Of a DNA stretch of 9,001 nucleotides, positions 1 through 6,468 are shown one piece after another. The notes below the pieces were generated by a model, which ran no database searches, was not told the DNA's origin, and worked only from the letters and a program-made list of their open reading frames with translations. The first letter of the stretch is position 1, and each line of letters starts with the position of its first letter. This DNA comes from an uncultured Eubacterium sp. (lineage in GTDB: Bacteria; Bacillota; Clostridia; Lachnospirales; Lachnospiraceae): positions 1-9,001 of the forward strand of contig URAI01000096.1 of the NCBI GenBank assembly GCA_900545725.1, given 5' to 3'. A program made the translations under genes and the position numbers.

Positions 1-14
1 TAATATATTATAAC

Positions 15-43
15 TTTACTTTTGCGGTTTATAGTAGTATAAT
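15..43 (+). promoter_or_regulatory. Possible distal sigma-A promoter upstream of recA
   Basis: A TTTACT hexamer at 15-20 lies 17 bases before a perfect TATAAT at 38-43. The -35 matches consensus at only four of six positions, and such matches arise easily in DNA this AT-rich. If real, it would give a longer recA leader that runs through both SOS boxes. The rest of 1-137 shows no gene, only AT-rich sequence with a small 5-bp hairpin at 97-110. Confidence 0.25.
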
Positions 44-137
44 ATAAAATATTCCAGTATATTACAAAGCTGCATAGTATATACAGTACAATATATGTAT
101 CTGTTGATACAATACAATAATAATAGATAATAAATTG

Positions 138-151
138 CGAACAAATATTCG
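138..151. promoter_or_regulatory. Upstream LexA (SOS) box of recA
   Basis: The sequence CGAACAAATATTCG differs from the Gram-positive LexA operator pattern CGAACNNNNGTTCG at a single position. It lies just upstream of the recA -35 element (160-165). It shares 11 of 12 core bases with the second box at 198-209, which makes a chance match less likely. LexA bound here would sit on the upstream face of the promoter. Confidence 0.6.
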
Positions 152-159
152 ATATATAC

Positions 160-188
160 TTGACAGGATATAATTCATGTTATATTAT
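160..188 (+). promoter_or_regulatory. recA sigma-A promoter
   Basis: A perfect TTGACA (-35) at 160-165 is separated by 17 bases from TATTAT (-10) at 183-188. Transcription would start near 195, giving a leader of about 125 bases before the recA ATG. The promoter is bracketed by SOS boxes at 138-151 and 198-209, consistent with LexA repression and induction by DNA damage. Confidence 0.7.
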
Positions 189-196
189 AGTTACAG

Positions 197-210
197 TGAA
201 CAAATGTTCA
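197..210. promoter_or_regulatory. Downstream LexA (SOS) box at the recA start site
   Basis: TGAACAAATGTTCA contains the full GAAC-N4-GTTC core of Gram-positive LexA operators (198-209) with perfectly complementary arms. It covers the predicted transcription start, where bound LexA would block the polymerase. Its centre is 59 bases from that of the upstream box. Confidence 0.8.
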
Positions 211-250
211 TATATGTGTTTATGAATGCTTACATATATATGCCAGTGTT

Positions 251-277
251 TATCATAATATGTTTTGTATTATGATA
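251..277 (+). repeat. Perfect 10-bp inverted repeat in the recA leader
   Basis: TATCATAATA (251-260) is exactly complementary to TATTATGATA (268-277) across a 7-base loop. It lies in the recA leader about 40 bases before the start codon. No T-run follows, so it is not a standard terminator. It could shape mRNA stability or be a protein site; nothing in the sequence decides between these. Confidence 0.5.
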
Positions 278-319
278 TTTTGAAAAATAACAGCAGCGTT
301 CAAGAAATGAGGATTAATA

Positions 320-1381
320 ATGGTAAAAGATGAGAATAAACTTAAAGCACTCGATGCAGCAATTTCTAATATTGAAAAACAGTTTGGCAAGGGTTCGGTA
401 ATGAAACTTGGGGATGCCAAGGTTAATTTTAATGTGGAGTCAGTTCCTACAGGTTCTTTAAGTCTTGATATAGCCTTAGGACTTGGTGGAGTTCCTAAGG
501 GAAGAGTTATTGAGATATATGGGCCTGAATCAAGTGGTAAGACAACAGTTGCACTTCATATGGTTGCAGAAGTTCAGAAGAGAGGCGGTATAGCAGGCTT
601 TATAGATGCCGAACATGCTCTTGATCCCGTTTATGCTAAGAATATAGGCGTTGATATTGATAATTTATACATTTCACAGCCTGACAGTGGTGAACAGGCT
701 TTGGAGATAACTGAGACAATGGTAAGATCAGGTGCTGTAGATATTGTTATTGTCGATTCAGTTGCTGCCCTTGTACCTAAAGCAGAGATTGATGGTGATA
801 TGGGAGATTCCCATGTAGGCCTTCAGGCACGTCTGATGTCACAGGCATTAAGAAAGCTTACACCGGTTGTAAGTAAGAATAATTGTGTTGTTATATTCAT
901 TAACCAGCTTCGTGAAAAGGTTGGCGTAATGTTTGGTAATCCTGAGACAACTACCGGTGGTAGAGCTCTTAAGTTCTACTCTTCAGTAAGATTAGATGTA
1001 AGAAGAACTGAAACATTAAAGCAGGCCGGAGAAGTTATTGGTAACAGAACAAGGGTTAAGATTGTAAAGAACAAGGTTGCTCCTCCTTTTAAGGAAGCTG
1101 AATTTGATATTATGTTTGGAAAGGGTATATCTAAAGAAGGTGATATCCTTGATCTTGCATCTAATATTGATATAGTTCAAAAGAGTGGAGCATGGTTTGC
1201 ATATAACGGCGAGAAGATTGGACAGGGAAGAGAAAATGCTAAGCAGTTTCTGGCACAGCATCCTGATATTATGAAAGAGATTGATACTAAGGTAAGAATG
1301 CATTATAAAATCGGAGAATATGCAGACGAACCATCAGAAGAAGTAACAGAAGGTAATGATAATGTCGCAGATGCAGAATAA
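320..1381 (+). CDS. recA: RecA recombinase
   Basis: RecA is the cytoplasmic ATP-dependent recombinase that coats single-stranded DNA, drives homologous pairing and strand exchange, and triggers LexA self-cleavage. The 353-residue product has normal family length. It shows an N-terminal helix, the Walker A motif GPESSGKT (68-75), the catalytic-region EHALDP (98-103), a Walker B strand ending at D146, the L1 loop around 156-167, and the L2 region from NQLREKVG (195-202) to about 220. The C-terminal tail is acidic, as is usual. The ATG follows a TGAGGA ribosome site (308-313) at normal spacing. No intein or frameshift is seen. The gene is preceded by two SOS boxes and overlaps recX. Identification is essentially certain. 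Confidence 0.98.
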   Translation: MVKDENKLKALDAAISNIEKQFGKGSVMKLGDAKVNFNVESVPTGSLSLDIALGLGGVPKGRVIEIYGPESSGKTTVALHMVAEVQKRGGIAGFIDAEHALDPVYAKNIGVDIDNLYISQPDSGEQALEITETMVRSGAVDIVIVDSVAALVPKAEIDGDMGDSHVGLQARLMSQALRKLTPVVSKNNCVVIFINQLREKVGVMFGNPETTTGGRALKFYSSVRLDVRRTETLKQAGEVIGNRTRVKIVKNKVAPPFKEAEFDIMFGKGISKEGDILDLASNIDIVQKSGAWFAYNGEKIGQGRENAKQFLAQHPDIMKEIDTKVRMHYKIGEYADEPSEEVTEGNDNVADAE

Positions 1382-2018
1382 TATTGTAACTGCGATTAAA
1401 GAATTATCAGGCAGACGCAGGCTTGTATACATCAATTACGAGCCTGCATTTGCTCTATATAGCAGTGAAATTAAAAAATACGATATTACTACAGATATTT
1501 CTTTATCAGATACGATATATAATGATATTATACATAATATACTTGATAAACGTGCAATTGCCAGAGCTATGAATCTGCTTGTTTCAAAGGATTATTCAGA
1601 ACATGAGTTACATATTAAATTACAGGACTCATACTATCCTTTAGAATGTATTGAACAGGCAATAGCATATGTAAAGAGTTTTGGATATCTTAATGATGAA
1701 AGATATGCTGCGAACTATATAGCATTTAAGGCTTTAACAAAGAGCCGGAAACAAATAGAACTTTTCTTATCCGGCAAAGGTATTGATAAACATATTATAG
1801 AACATGAATGTGATTTGTATTATTCTGAGAATGAAGAAGCGGAACTAGAGCAGATTCTCTCGGTTATGCGTAAAAAAGCTGATAGATTTGACGAACTGGG
1901 GTATAAAGAAAAATGCAAACTTATGAATTATTTTTATAATAAGGGATTTAATTCTGATAATATTAAAAAAGCGCTTGATATTATAGTTGATGAGCGTTAT
2001 AATACTTATTTTTCTTGA
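1362..2018 (+). CDS. recX: RecX regulatory protein
   Basis: RecX binds RecA filaments and limits or modulates recombinase activity. The 218-residue protein is helical, with the three repeats expected of the family: roughly 65-103 (RAIARAMNLL then ELHIKL), 108-155 (GYLNDERYAANYI, a clear RecX signature) and 160-208 (NYFYNKGF then IKKAL). I chose the ATG at 1362 because AGAAGG (1348-1353) lies 8 bases before it. The in-frame ATG at 1356 is too close to that site, and another ATG at 1371 is possible. The gene overlaps recA by 20 bases in another frame, indicating translational coupling, and shares the SOS-controlled promoter. The first 60 residues show no motif I recognise. Its position right after recA supports the call. 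Confidence 0.9.
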   Translation: MSQMQNNIVTAIKELSGRRRLVYINYEPAFALYSSEIKKYDITTDISLSDTIYNDIIHNILDKRAIARAMNLLVSKDYSEHELHIKLQDSYYPLECIEQAIAYVKSFGYLNDERYAANYIAFKALTKSRKQIELFLSGKGIDKHIIEHECDLYYSENEEAELEQILSVMRKKADRFDELGYKEKCKLMNYFYNKGFNSDNIKKALDIIVDERYNTYFS

Positions 2019-2043
2019 CAATGCTTTCAAATAAGTATAATAT
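2015..2043 (+). promoter_or_regulatory. Probable rny promoter overlapping the recX stop
   Basis: A perfect TTGACA at 2015-2020 contains the TGA stop codon of recX (2016-2018). A perfect TATAAT lies at 2036-2041 with a short 15-base spacer, and TAATAT at 2038-2043 gives the ideal 17. Transcription would begin near 2050. It would let rny be expressed constitutively, apart from SOS control of recA-recX. Confidence 0.6.
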
Positions 2044-2049
2044 TAAGAT

Positions 2050-2067
2050 ATTGTATGTTTGTACAAT
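2050..2067 (+). repeat. Hairpin at the predicted 5' end of the rny mRNA
   Basis: ATTGTA (2050-2055) pairs with TACAAT (2062-2067) over a 6-base loop. The predicted transcription start is near 2050, so this stem would sit at or very near the 5' end of the rny transcript, where hairpins often alter mRNA lifetime. Confidence 0.4.
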
Positions 2068-2079
2068 GAAAACTTAATA

Positions 2080-2092
2080 AGGAGGTGCTCCT
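2080..2092 (+). promoter_or_regulatory. rny ribosome binding site inside a small hairpin
   Basis: The Shine-Dalgarno GGAGGT (2081-2086) is 6 bases before the GTG start at 2093. The same bases form a perfect palindrome, AGGAG-GTG-CTCCT, so the site can fold on itself with a 3-base loop directly before the start codon. The site fixes GTG as the start; the hairpin may reduce or tune translation. Confidence 0.6.
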
Positions 2093-3643
2093 GTGTCAGT
2101 TATAACCATTATTGCTATATTAGTTACATTAGTAATAGTTGCACCTATTACATGGTTTATATCATCTTCTGTACAGAAGAAAATTAACGATGCCAAGATT
2201 GGTAACGCCAATGATAAAGCCAGAGAAATAATAGACGCTGCATTAAAGACGGCTGAGACAACTAAGAAAGAATCACTCTTAGAGATTAAAGAGGAATCTA
2301 TAAAAACTAAGAATGAACTTGACAAAGAGACTAAGGAAAGACGTGCTGAAATTCAGAGATATGAAAAACGTGTCTTATCCAAAGAAGAAACTCTTGACAG
2401 AAAGATTGAGGCTGTTGAAAAACGTGACTTAAGCATTACCAGGAAAGAAGAAGAACTTGGTAAAATGAAGCAAAAGGTTGATGAACTTGAACAGCAGAGA
2501 CAGAAGGAACTTGAAAGAATCTCAGGATTAACCTCCGAACAGGCAAAAGAATATCTTTTGAAGACTGTTGAAGATGAAGTTAAACATGATACCGCCGTAA
2601 TGATTAAAACATTAGAAAGTCAGGCGAAAGAGGAAGCAGATAAGAAAGCTAAGGAATATGTTGTTACAGCAATTCAAAGATGTGCTGCTGACCATGTGGC
2701 AGAAACAACTATTTCAGTTGTCCAGCTTCCTAATGATGAAATGAAAGGTCGAATTATTGGTCGAGAAGGTCGTAACATACGAACTTTAGAGACTTTAACA
2801 GGGGTTGAATTAATTATCGATGATACACCTGAGGCTGTAGTTTTATCGGGCTTTGATCCAATCAGAAGAGAAGTTGCAAGAATTGCACTCGAAAAGCTGA
2901 TTTTGGATGGACGTATTCATCCTGCCAGAATTGAAGAGATGGTAGAAAAAGCCCAGAAAGAAGTAGAGGTATTAATTAAAGAAGAAGGTGAAGCCGCAAC
3001 CCTTGAGGTTGGTGTTCATGGAATACATCCGGAACTTGTAAGATTACTCGGTAGGATGCGTTTCAGAACAAGCTATGGTCAGAATGCTCTTAAACATTCA
3101 ATTGAAGTTGCACAGCTTTCAGGACTTTTAGCAGGAGAGATTGGCGTTGATGTAAAGCTTGCCAAGAGAGCAGGACTTTTACATGATATTGGTAAGTCAA
3201 TCGATCATGAAATGGAAGGCTCGCATGTTCAGATTGGTGTTGATTTATGTAAGAGATATAAAGAATCAGCAGTAGTAATTAATGCTGTAGAAGCACATCA
3301 TGGCGACGTTGAACCGGAAAGCTTAATTGCTTGTATTGTACAGGCCGCTGATACTATTTCAGCAGCAAGACCGGGTGCAAGAAGAGAGACGTTAGAAACT
3401 TATACAAACAGACTTAAACAATTAGAAGATATAACCAATTCCTTTAAGGGAGTTGATAAGTCATTTGCTATTCAGGCAGGTAGAGAGATTCGCGTAATGG
3501 TAGTTCCTGAAGTGGTTAGCGATTCAGACATGGTACTTATGGCTAGGGATATTTCTAAGCAGATTGAAAATCAGATGGAATATCCAGGACAGATTAAAGT
3601 AAGTGTGATTAGAGAATCACGGGCTGTCGATTATGCCAAGTAA
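2093..3643 (+). CDS. rny: Ribonuclease Y
   Basis: RNase Y is the membrane-anchored endoribonuclease that starts decay and processing of many mRNAs in Firmicutes. The 516 residues are near the usual length of about 520. In order: an N-terminal membrane segment (about 3-24), a long charged coiled coil (about 30-200), a KH RNA-binding domain with GRIIGREGRN (219-228), and an HD phosphohydrolase domain. The latter has H335, the H364-D365 pair in LLHDIGKSIDHE (363-373) and AHHGD (401-405) as likely metal ligands. Start is GTG, fixed by GGAGGT 6 bases upstream. The gene follows recX by 74 bases but has its own probable promoter, and ends before a strong terminator. All key residues are present. Confidence 0.97.
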   Translation: MSVITIIAILVTLVIVAPITWFISSSVQKKINDAKIGNANDKAREIIDAALKTAETTKKESLLEIKEESIKTKNELDKETKERRAEIQRYEKRVLSKEETLDRKIEAVEKRDLSITRKEEELGKMKQKVDELEQQRQKELERISGLTSEQAKEYLLKTVEDEVKHDTAVMIKTLESQAKEEADKKAKEYVVTAIQRCAADHVAETTISVVQLPNDEMKGRIIGREGRNIRTLETLTGVELIIDDTPEAVVLSGFDPIRREVARIALEKLILDGRIHPARIEEMVEKAQKEVEVLIKEEGEAATLEVGVHGIHPELVRLLGRMRFRTSYGQNALKHSIEVAQLSGLLAGEIGVDVKLAKRAGLLHDIGKSIDHEMEGSHVQIGVDLCKRYKESAVVINAVEAHHGDVEPESLIACIVQAADTISAARPGARRETLETYTNRLKQLEDITNSFKGVDKSFAIQAGREIRVMVVPEVVSDSDMVLMARDISKQIENQMEYPGQIKVSVIRESRAVDYAK

Positions 3644-3672
3644 ATACGTTTACGTTAATTAAGTTCATATTT

Positions 3673-3713
3673 ACACCTATAGATATATTATTTATATCTA
3701 TAGGTGTTTTTTT
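3673..3713 (+). terminator. Rho-independent terminator of rny
   Basis: A perfect 15-bp stem (3673-3687 with 3693-3707) closes a 5-base TTATT loop and runs into seven T residues (3707-3713). It lies 30 bases after the rny stop and is the strongest terminator in the window. The stem is AT-rich except for its ACACC/GGTGT base. Confidence 0.93.
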
Positions 3714-4010
3714 ATAGGTATACATTTATTACAGATTATTATCTCCTATATTCTGCAGCCTTTTAATCAATACATAGTCAGATTTTGTTTGTATTATTAA
3801 TGGTCTTTTAATGCACAGCTTTATAATTATAAGCGTTTTGGTTGAAAATGATTAATATTATAAAGATATTCTTGAAATTATATTAATTAAGCAAGTAAAA
3901 ATGCACTTTGAGTTCAAAAAATAAAACATACTATTGCAATTTTTACATTTTCATAGTAATATAATAAAAGTTTGAAATACAATATAAAAGTCTAAATCAC
4001 ATTACATTTT
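3714..4010. other. AT-rich gap with no recognisable gene
   Basis: Beyond the rny terminator I find no plausible gene, RNA gene or inverted repeat in this stretch of about 300 bases. It is very AT-rich with stops in all frames. The only functional signals are a weak candidate promoter near 3934-3962 and the ribosome site of the next gene. It could be decayed coding sequence, but nothing shows that. Confidence 0.5.
3934..3962 (+). promoter_or_regulatory. Candidate promoter of the aminotransferase gene
   Basis: TTGCAA (3934-3939) is followed after 17 bases by TAATAT (3957-3962), with an overlapping perfect TATAAT at 3960-3965. A promoter is expected here because the rny terminator isolates this gene. 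The exact hexamers are uncertain given the AT content. The leader would be about 50 bases. Confidence 0.35.
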
Positions 4011-4021
4011 AGGAGGATTTT

Positions 4022-5305
4022 ATGCAGTACAGTGAAATGAGCAAAGCAGAATTATTAGAATTAAAGAGTGAGCTTAATGAACAGTATAAGGAAGCCAAAG
4101 CAAAAGGACTTAAGCTTGATATGTCAAGAGGCAAGCCATCAGCTACACAGCTTAATGTTTCATTAGGTTTACTTGATGTAGTGAATAGCACATCAGATTT
4201 ACATTCTGAGGATGGAACTGATTGTAGAAATTATGGTGTATTAGATGGTATACCAGAAGCAAAGAAACTCATGGCTGATATGATGGGAACTACTCCTGAA
4301 CATGTTATTGTATATGGTAATGCAAGTCTTAATATTATGTATGATCAGGTTGCCAGAGCATTTATGCATGGTATTATGGGTAATACACCTTGGTGTAAAC
4401 TGGACAAGGTTAAGTTTTTATGTCCTGTTCCAGGATATGACAGACATTTTGCAATTACAGAAAGATTTGGTGTTGAGATGATTAATATCCCTATGACTGA
4501 ATCAGGACCTGATATGGATATGGTTGAAAAGTATGTTAACAACGATGAGACAGTCAAGGGTATTTGGTGTGTTCCTAAGTATTCTAATCCACAGGGTATA
4601 TCATATTCTGATGAAACGGTTAAAAGATTTGCTAATCTTAAACCTGCTGCTAAGGATTTCAGAATATTCTGGGATAATGCTTATGTAATTCATCATTTAT
4701 ATGATGATAATCAGGATGAAATTCTTGATATTATATCTGAATGTGAAAAAGCAGGAAATGCTGATATGGTATTTGAATTTGCATCAACATCAAAGGTAAG
4801 TTTCCCGGGTTCAGGTATTGCAGCATTAGCAGCTTCTAAAGATAATTTAGCTGATATTAAAAAACAACTTACAATCCAGACAATTGGATATGATAAGCTT
4901 AACCAGCTTCGTCATGTAAGATTCTTTAAGGATATCAATGGTTTAAAGGAACATATGAGAAAACATGCTGAATATATGAGACCTAAATTTGAAGCTACTC
5001 TTAAGGTACTCGATTCAGAACTCACAGGACTTGGAATTGGTTCATGGTTTGCCCCACACGGCGGATACTTTATATCATTTGATGCAATGGAGGGATGTGC
5101 AAAGTCTATCGTTGCAAAATGTGCTGAGGCAGGTGTTAAGCTTACTAATGCAGGTGCGACATTCCCTTATGGCAAAGACCCTAAGGATAGTAATATTAGA
5201 ATAGCTCCATCATTCCCAACACCGGAAGATATGGCTTTAGCTGCCGATATATTCGTATTATGTGTTAAACTTGTAAGCATTGATAAGATTCTTGAAAGTA
5301 AATAA
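4022..5305 (+). CDS. PLP aminotransferase, aspartate aminotransferase Ic type
   Basis: This is a fold-type I, pyridoxal-phosphate transaminase that moves an amino group between an amino acid and a 2-oxo acid in the cytoplasm. Its 427 residues show the family landmarks: MSRGKPSATQLN (34-45), typical of the MocR-like/Ic aspartate aminotransferases; NPQG (189-192); D218 and Y221, which contact the cofactor ring; K258 in STSKVSFPGSG, the probable Schiff-base lysine; and R393 in NIRIAPSFP, the probable substrate carboxylate binder. AGGAGG (4011-4016) lies 5 bases before the ATG. It stands alone between the rny terminator and the structured region before proC. Aspartate as main substrate is inferred from the family; aromatic or other amino acids are possible. 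Class is sure, substrate is not. Confidence 0.88.
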   Translation: MQYSEMSKAELLELKSELNEQYKEAKAKGLKLDMSRGKPSATQLNVSLGLLDVVNSTSDLHSEDGTDCRNYGVLDGIPEAKKLMADMMGTTPEHVIVYGNASLNIMYDQVARAFMHGIMGNTPWCKLDKVKFLCPVPGYDRHFAITERFGVEMINIPMTESGPDMDMVEKYVNNDETVKGIWCVPKYSNPQGISYSDETVKRFANLKPAAKDFRIFWDNAYVIHHLYDDNQDEILDIISECEKAGNADMVFEFASTSKVSFPGSGIAALAASKDNLADIKKQLTIQTIGYDKLNQLRHVRFFKDINGLKEHMRKHAEYMRPKFEATLKVLDSELTGLGIGSWFAPHGGYFISFDAMEGCAKSIVAKCAEAGVKLTNAGATFPYGKDPKDSNIRIAPSFPTPEDMALAADIFVLCVKLVSIDKILESK

Positions 5306-5314
5306 TTAAATTTA

Positions 5315-5438
5315 TATCTCAGTTGTGGGTAATTCCCGACAAAGATTCAGCTGTGCGAGGATTGTAGAGCCACTGATATGAAAAGTCAGCAGAGCTGACC
5401 AGCGGCTCGCAGCAAGATTCGAAGGCAAATCTCGGATA
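5315..5438 (+). ncRNA. Candidate structured RNA upstream of proC, family unknown
   Basis: This gap segment is about 49% G+C over 5341-5440, far above the other gaps, and folds by eye into a closed structure. P1 joins 5315-5322 to 5431-5438 (one C-C mismatch). P2 is a hairpin at 5323-5342 with a TAATT loop and one bulged G. P3 is a long arm: 5350-5358 with 5407-5413, a 10-base one-sided bulge (5359-5368), 5369-5375 with 5400-5406 (one A-C mismatch), a 9-base bulge (5376-5384), then a perfect 6-bp stem (5385-5390/5394-5399) with an AGA loop. It could be a leader of proC, a 3' element of the aminotransferase mRNA or a separate small RNA. Strand is tentative: a U-G pair in P1 favours +, while the A-C mismatch in P3 would be G-U on -. 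Confidence 0.45.
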
Positions 5439-5446
5439 CTAAAATA

Positions 5447-5521
5447 TAGGCTGGTGCCTGTTTATTGCAGCTTAAAGATATTAATGTATCTTTAAAAGCT
5501 CAATATTCAGGCTCCAGCTTA
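5447..5521 (+). terminator. Long hairpin before proC, possible terminator or attenuator
   Basis: The outer arms 5447-5460 and 5508-5521 pair over 14 positions with one T-T mismatch and one G-T pair, including GC-rich GCTGG/CCAGC and CCTG/CAGG. Inside, TATTG pairs with CAATA and a further 12 bp (5469-5480 with 5487-5500, two bulged A) cap the stem with TTAATG. It is followed by ACTTTATAG rather than a clean T-run, so termination would be weak. It sits 44 bases before the proC start, where it could act as attenuator or 3'-end processing barrier. Confidence 0.5.
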
Positions 5522-5564
5522 CTTTATAGTTCTATTAAAAATTAAGAAAAGGAAGGTGCATATT

Positions 5565-6362
5565 ATGGCAAAGATTGGTTTTATCGGTATGGGTAACATG
5601 GGATATTCAATGCTTAAAGGAGTTTTGAATTATCTTAATCCGCAGGATATAATATTTACATGTTTAAGTTCTGAAAAGAAAGAAAAAATTAGCAATGAAA
5701 CAGGTGTCAGATACGCTGAAAGTAATGCTGAATGTGCTAACTCTGCAAAATATATAATTCTGGCTGTTAAACCACAGGTATATAATACTGTCTTGAAAAA
5801 TATTCAGAATGTTATAACGGAAGAAAGCGTTATTATTTCACTTGCACCGGGAATTACAATAGCAGCTATTAAGGAGGAACTCGGAGCTGATATAAAGGTT
5901 GTCTGTGCTATGCCTAATACTCCGGCACTGGTAGGTGAAGGAATGACAGGTATATGCTATGAAAATGGAGAATTGGATTTTGCAGAAAAAGAATTTGTAG
6001 AACAGTTCTTTAATTCATTTGGCAAAGTCGTAACAGTTCCTGAAAAGCTTATGAGCGGAGTTGTATGTGCAAGTGGAAGTTCACCTGCATATGTATATAT
6101 GTTTATTGAAGCACTTGCTGACAGTGTTGTAAAATACGGCATACCAAGACAGGAGGCATATAAACTGGTAGCACAGACTGTATTAGGTTCAGCTAAAATG
6201 GTTCTTGAAACAGGTGAACATCCGGGAAAATTAAAGGATAATGTATGTTCTCCTGCCGGCACAACAATACAGGGGGTTGCTGCTTTGGAAGAATTTGGTT
6301 TCAGAAATGCTATTATAAAAGCGACGGATAAGTGTTTTGAGGCTTGTAACAAAATTAAATAA
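5565..6362 (+). CDS. proC: Pyrroline-5-carboxylate reductase
   Basis: ProC reduces pyrroline-5-carboxylate to proline with NAD(P)H, the last step of proline synthesis, in the cytoplasm. The 265-residue product has normal length. The N-terminal Rossmann fold opens with GFIGMGNMG (5-13). AVKPQ (67-71) and CAMPNTPALVGEG (114-126) follow, then the helical dimerisation domain with SGSSPAYVY (170-178) and the signature CSPAGTTIQGVAALE (228-242). I place the start at ATG 5565 because GGAAGG (5551-5556) is 8 bases upstream and the glycine motif then sits at its usual place; an in-frame GTG at 5556 overlaps the ribosome site. The gene lies after the structured element and before a long hairpin, so it is probably a separate unit. 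Confidence 0.96.
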   Translation: MAKIGFIGMGNMGYSMLKGVLNYLNPQDIIFTCLSSEKKEKISNETGVRYAESNAECANSAKYIILAVKPQVYNTVLKNIQNVITEESVIISLAPGITIAAIKEELGADIKVVCAMPNTPALVGEGMTGICYENGELDFAEKEFVEQFFNSFGKVVTVPEKLMSGVVCASGSSPAYVYMFIEALADSVVKYGIPRQEAYKLVAQTVLGSAKMVLETGEHPGKLKDNVCSPAGTTIQGVAALEEFGFRNAIIKATDKCFEACNKIK

Positions 6363-6392
6363 GTATTATCGGATTATAAACTAATTAATTAA

Positions 6393-6444
6393 TTTACCAC
6401 AGCGTATTATTAAAAATTTTTATATGATAGTATACTGTGGTAAA
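6393..6444 (+). terminator. Long hairpin after proC, probable terminator
   Basis: TTTACCACAG (6393-6402) and CTGTGGTAAA (6435-6444) form a perfect 10-bp outer stem. The interior is AT-rich and partly self-complementary (6405-6410 with 6424-6429, and a palindrome at 6411-6422). Next comes CCC and then TTTT, so the T-run is short and interrupted. Its position 30 bases after proC suggests a terminator for proC, possibly bidirectional or an mRNA 3'-end stabiliser. Confidence 0.5.
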
Positions 6445-6468
6445 CCCTTTTATAGGTATAGAAAAGTG

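Noticed and set aside
5373..5389. A tRNA-like anticodon arm: a 5-bp stem with a 7-base loop reading GAA (phenylalanine).
   Set aside because: No acceptor stem, D-arm or T-arm of normal size can be fitted around it, and the same bases form better stems within the larger fold.
5323..5400. Resemblance to a cobalamin riboswitch (GCCACTG, then AGTCAG-CAGA-GCTGACC like a B12 box, and a GGGTAATTCC segment upstream).
   Set aside because: The order is suggestive, but the canonical GGTGNAANTCC and GGGAAGG elements are not properly present, the B12-box pair is altered, and proC is not a usual target. Kept as unknown RNA; a covariance-model search would decide.
5367..5408. GAGCC...GGCTC ends recalling group II intron domain V.
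   Set aside because: The internal bulges and triloop do not fit domain V, and there is no intron reverse transcriptase or other intron domain nearby.
5957..6352. Long reading frame of 131 codons on the - strand inside proC.
   Set aside because: It is fully contained in the conserved proC gene, lacks a ribosome site and resembles no known protein; it mirrors the codon pattern of proC.
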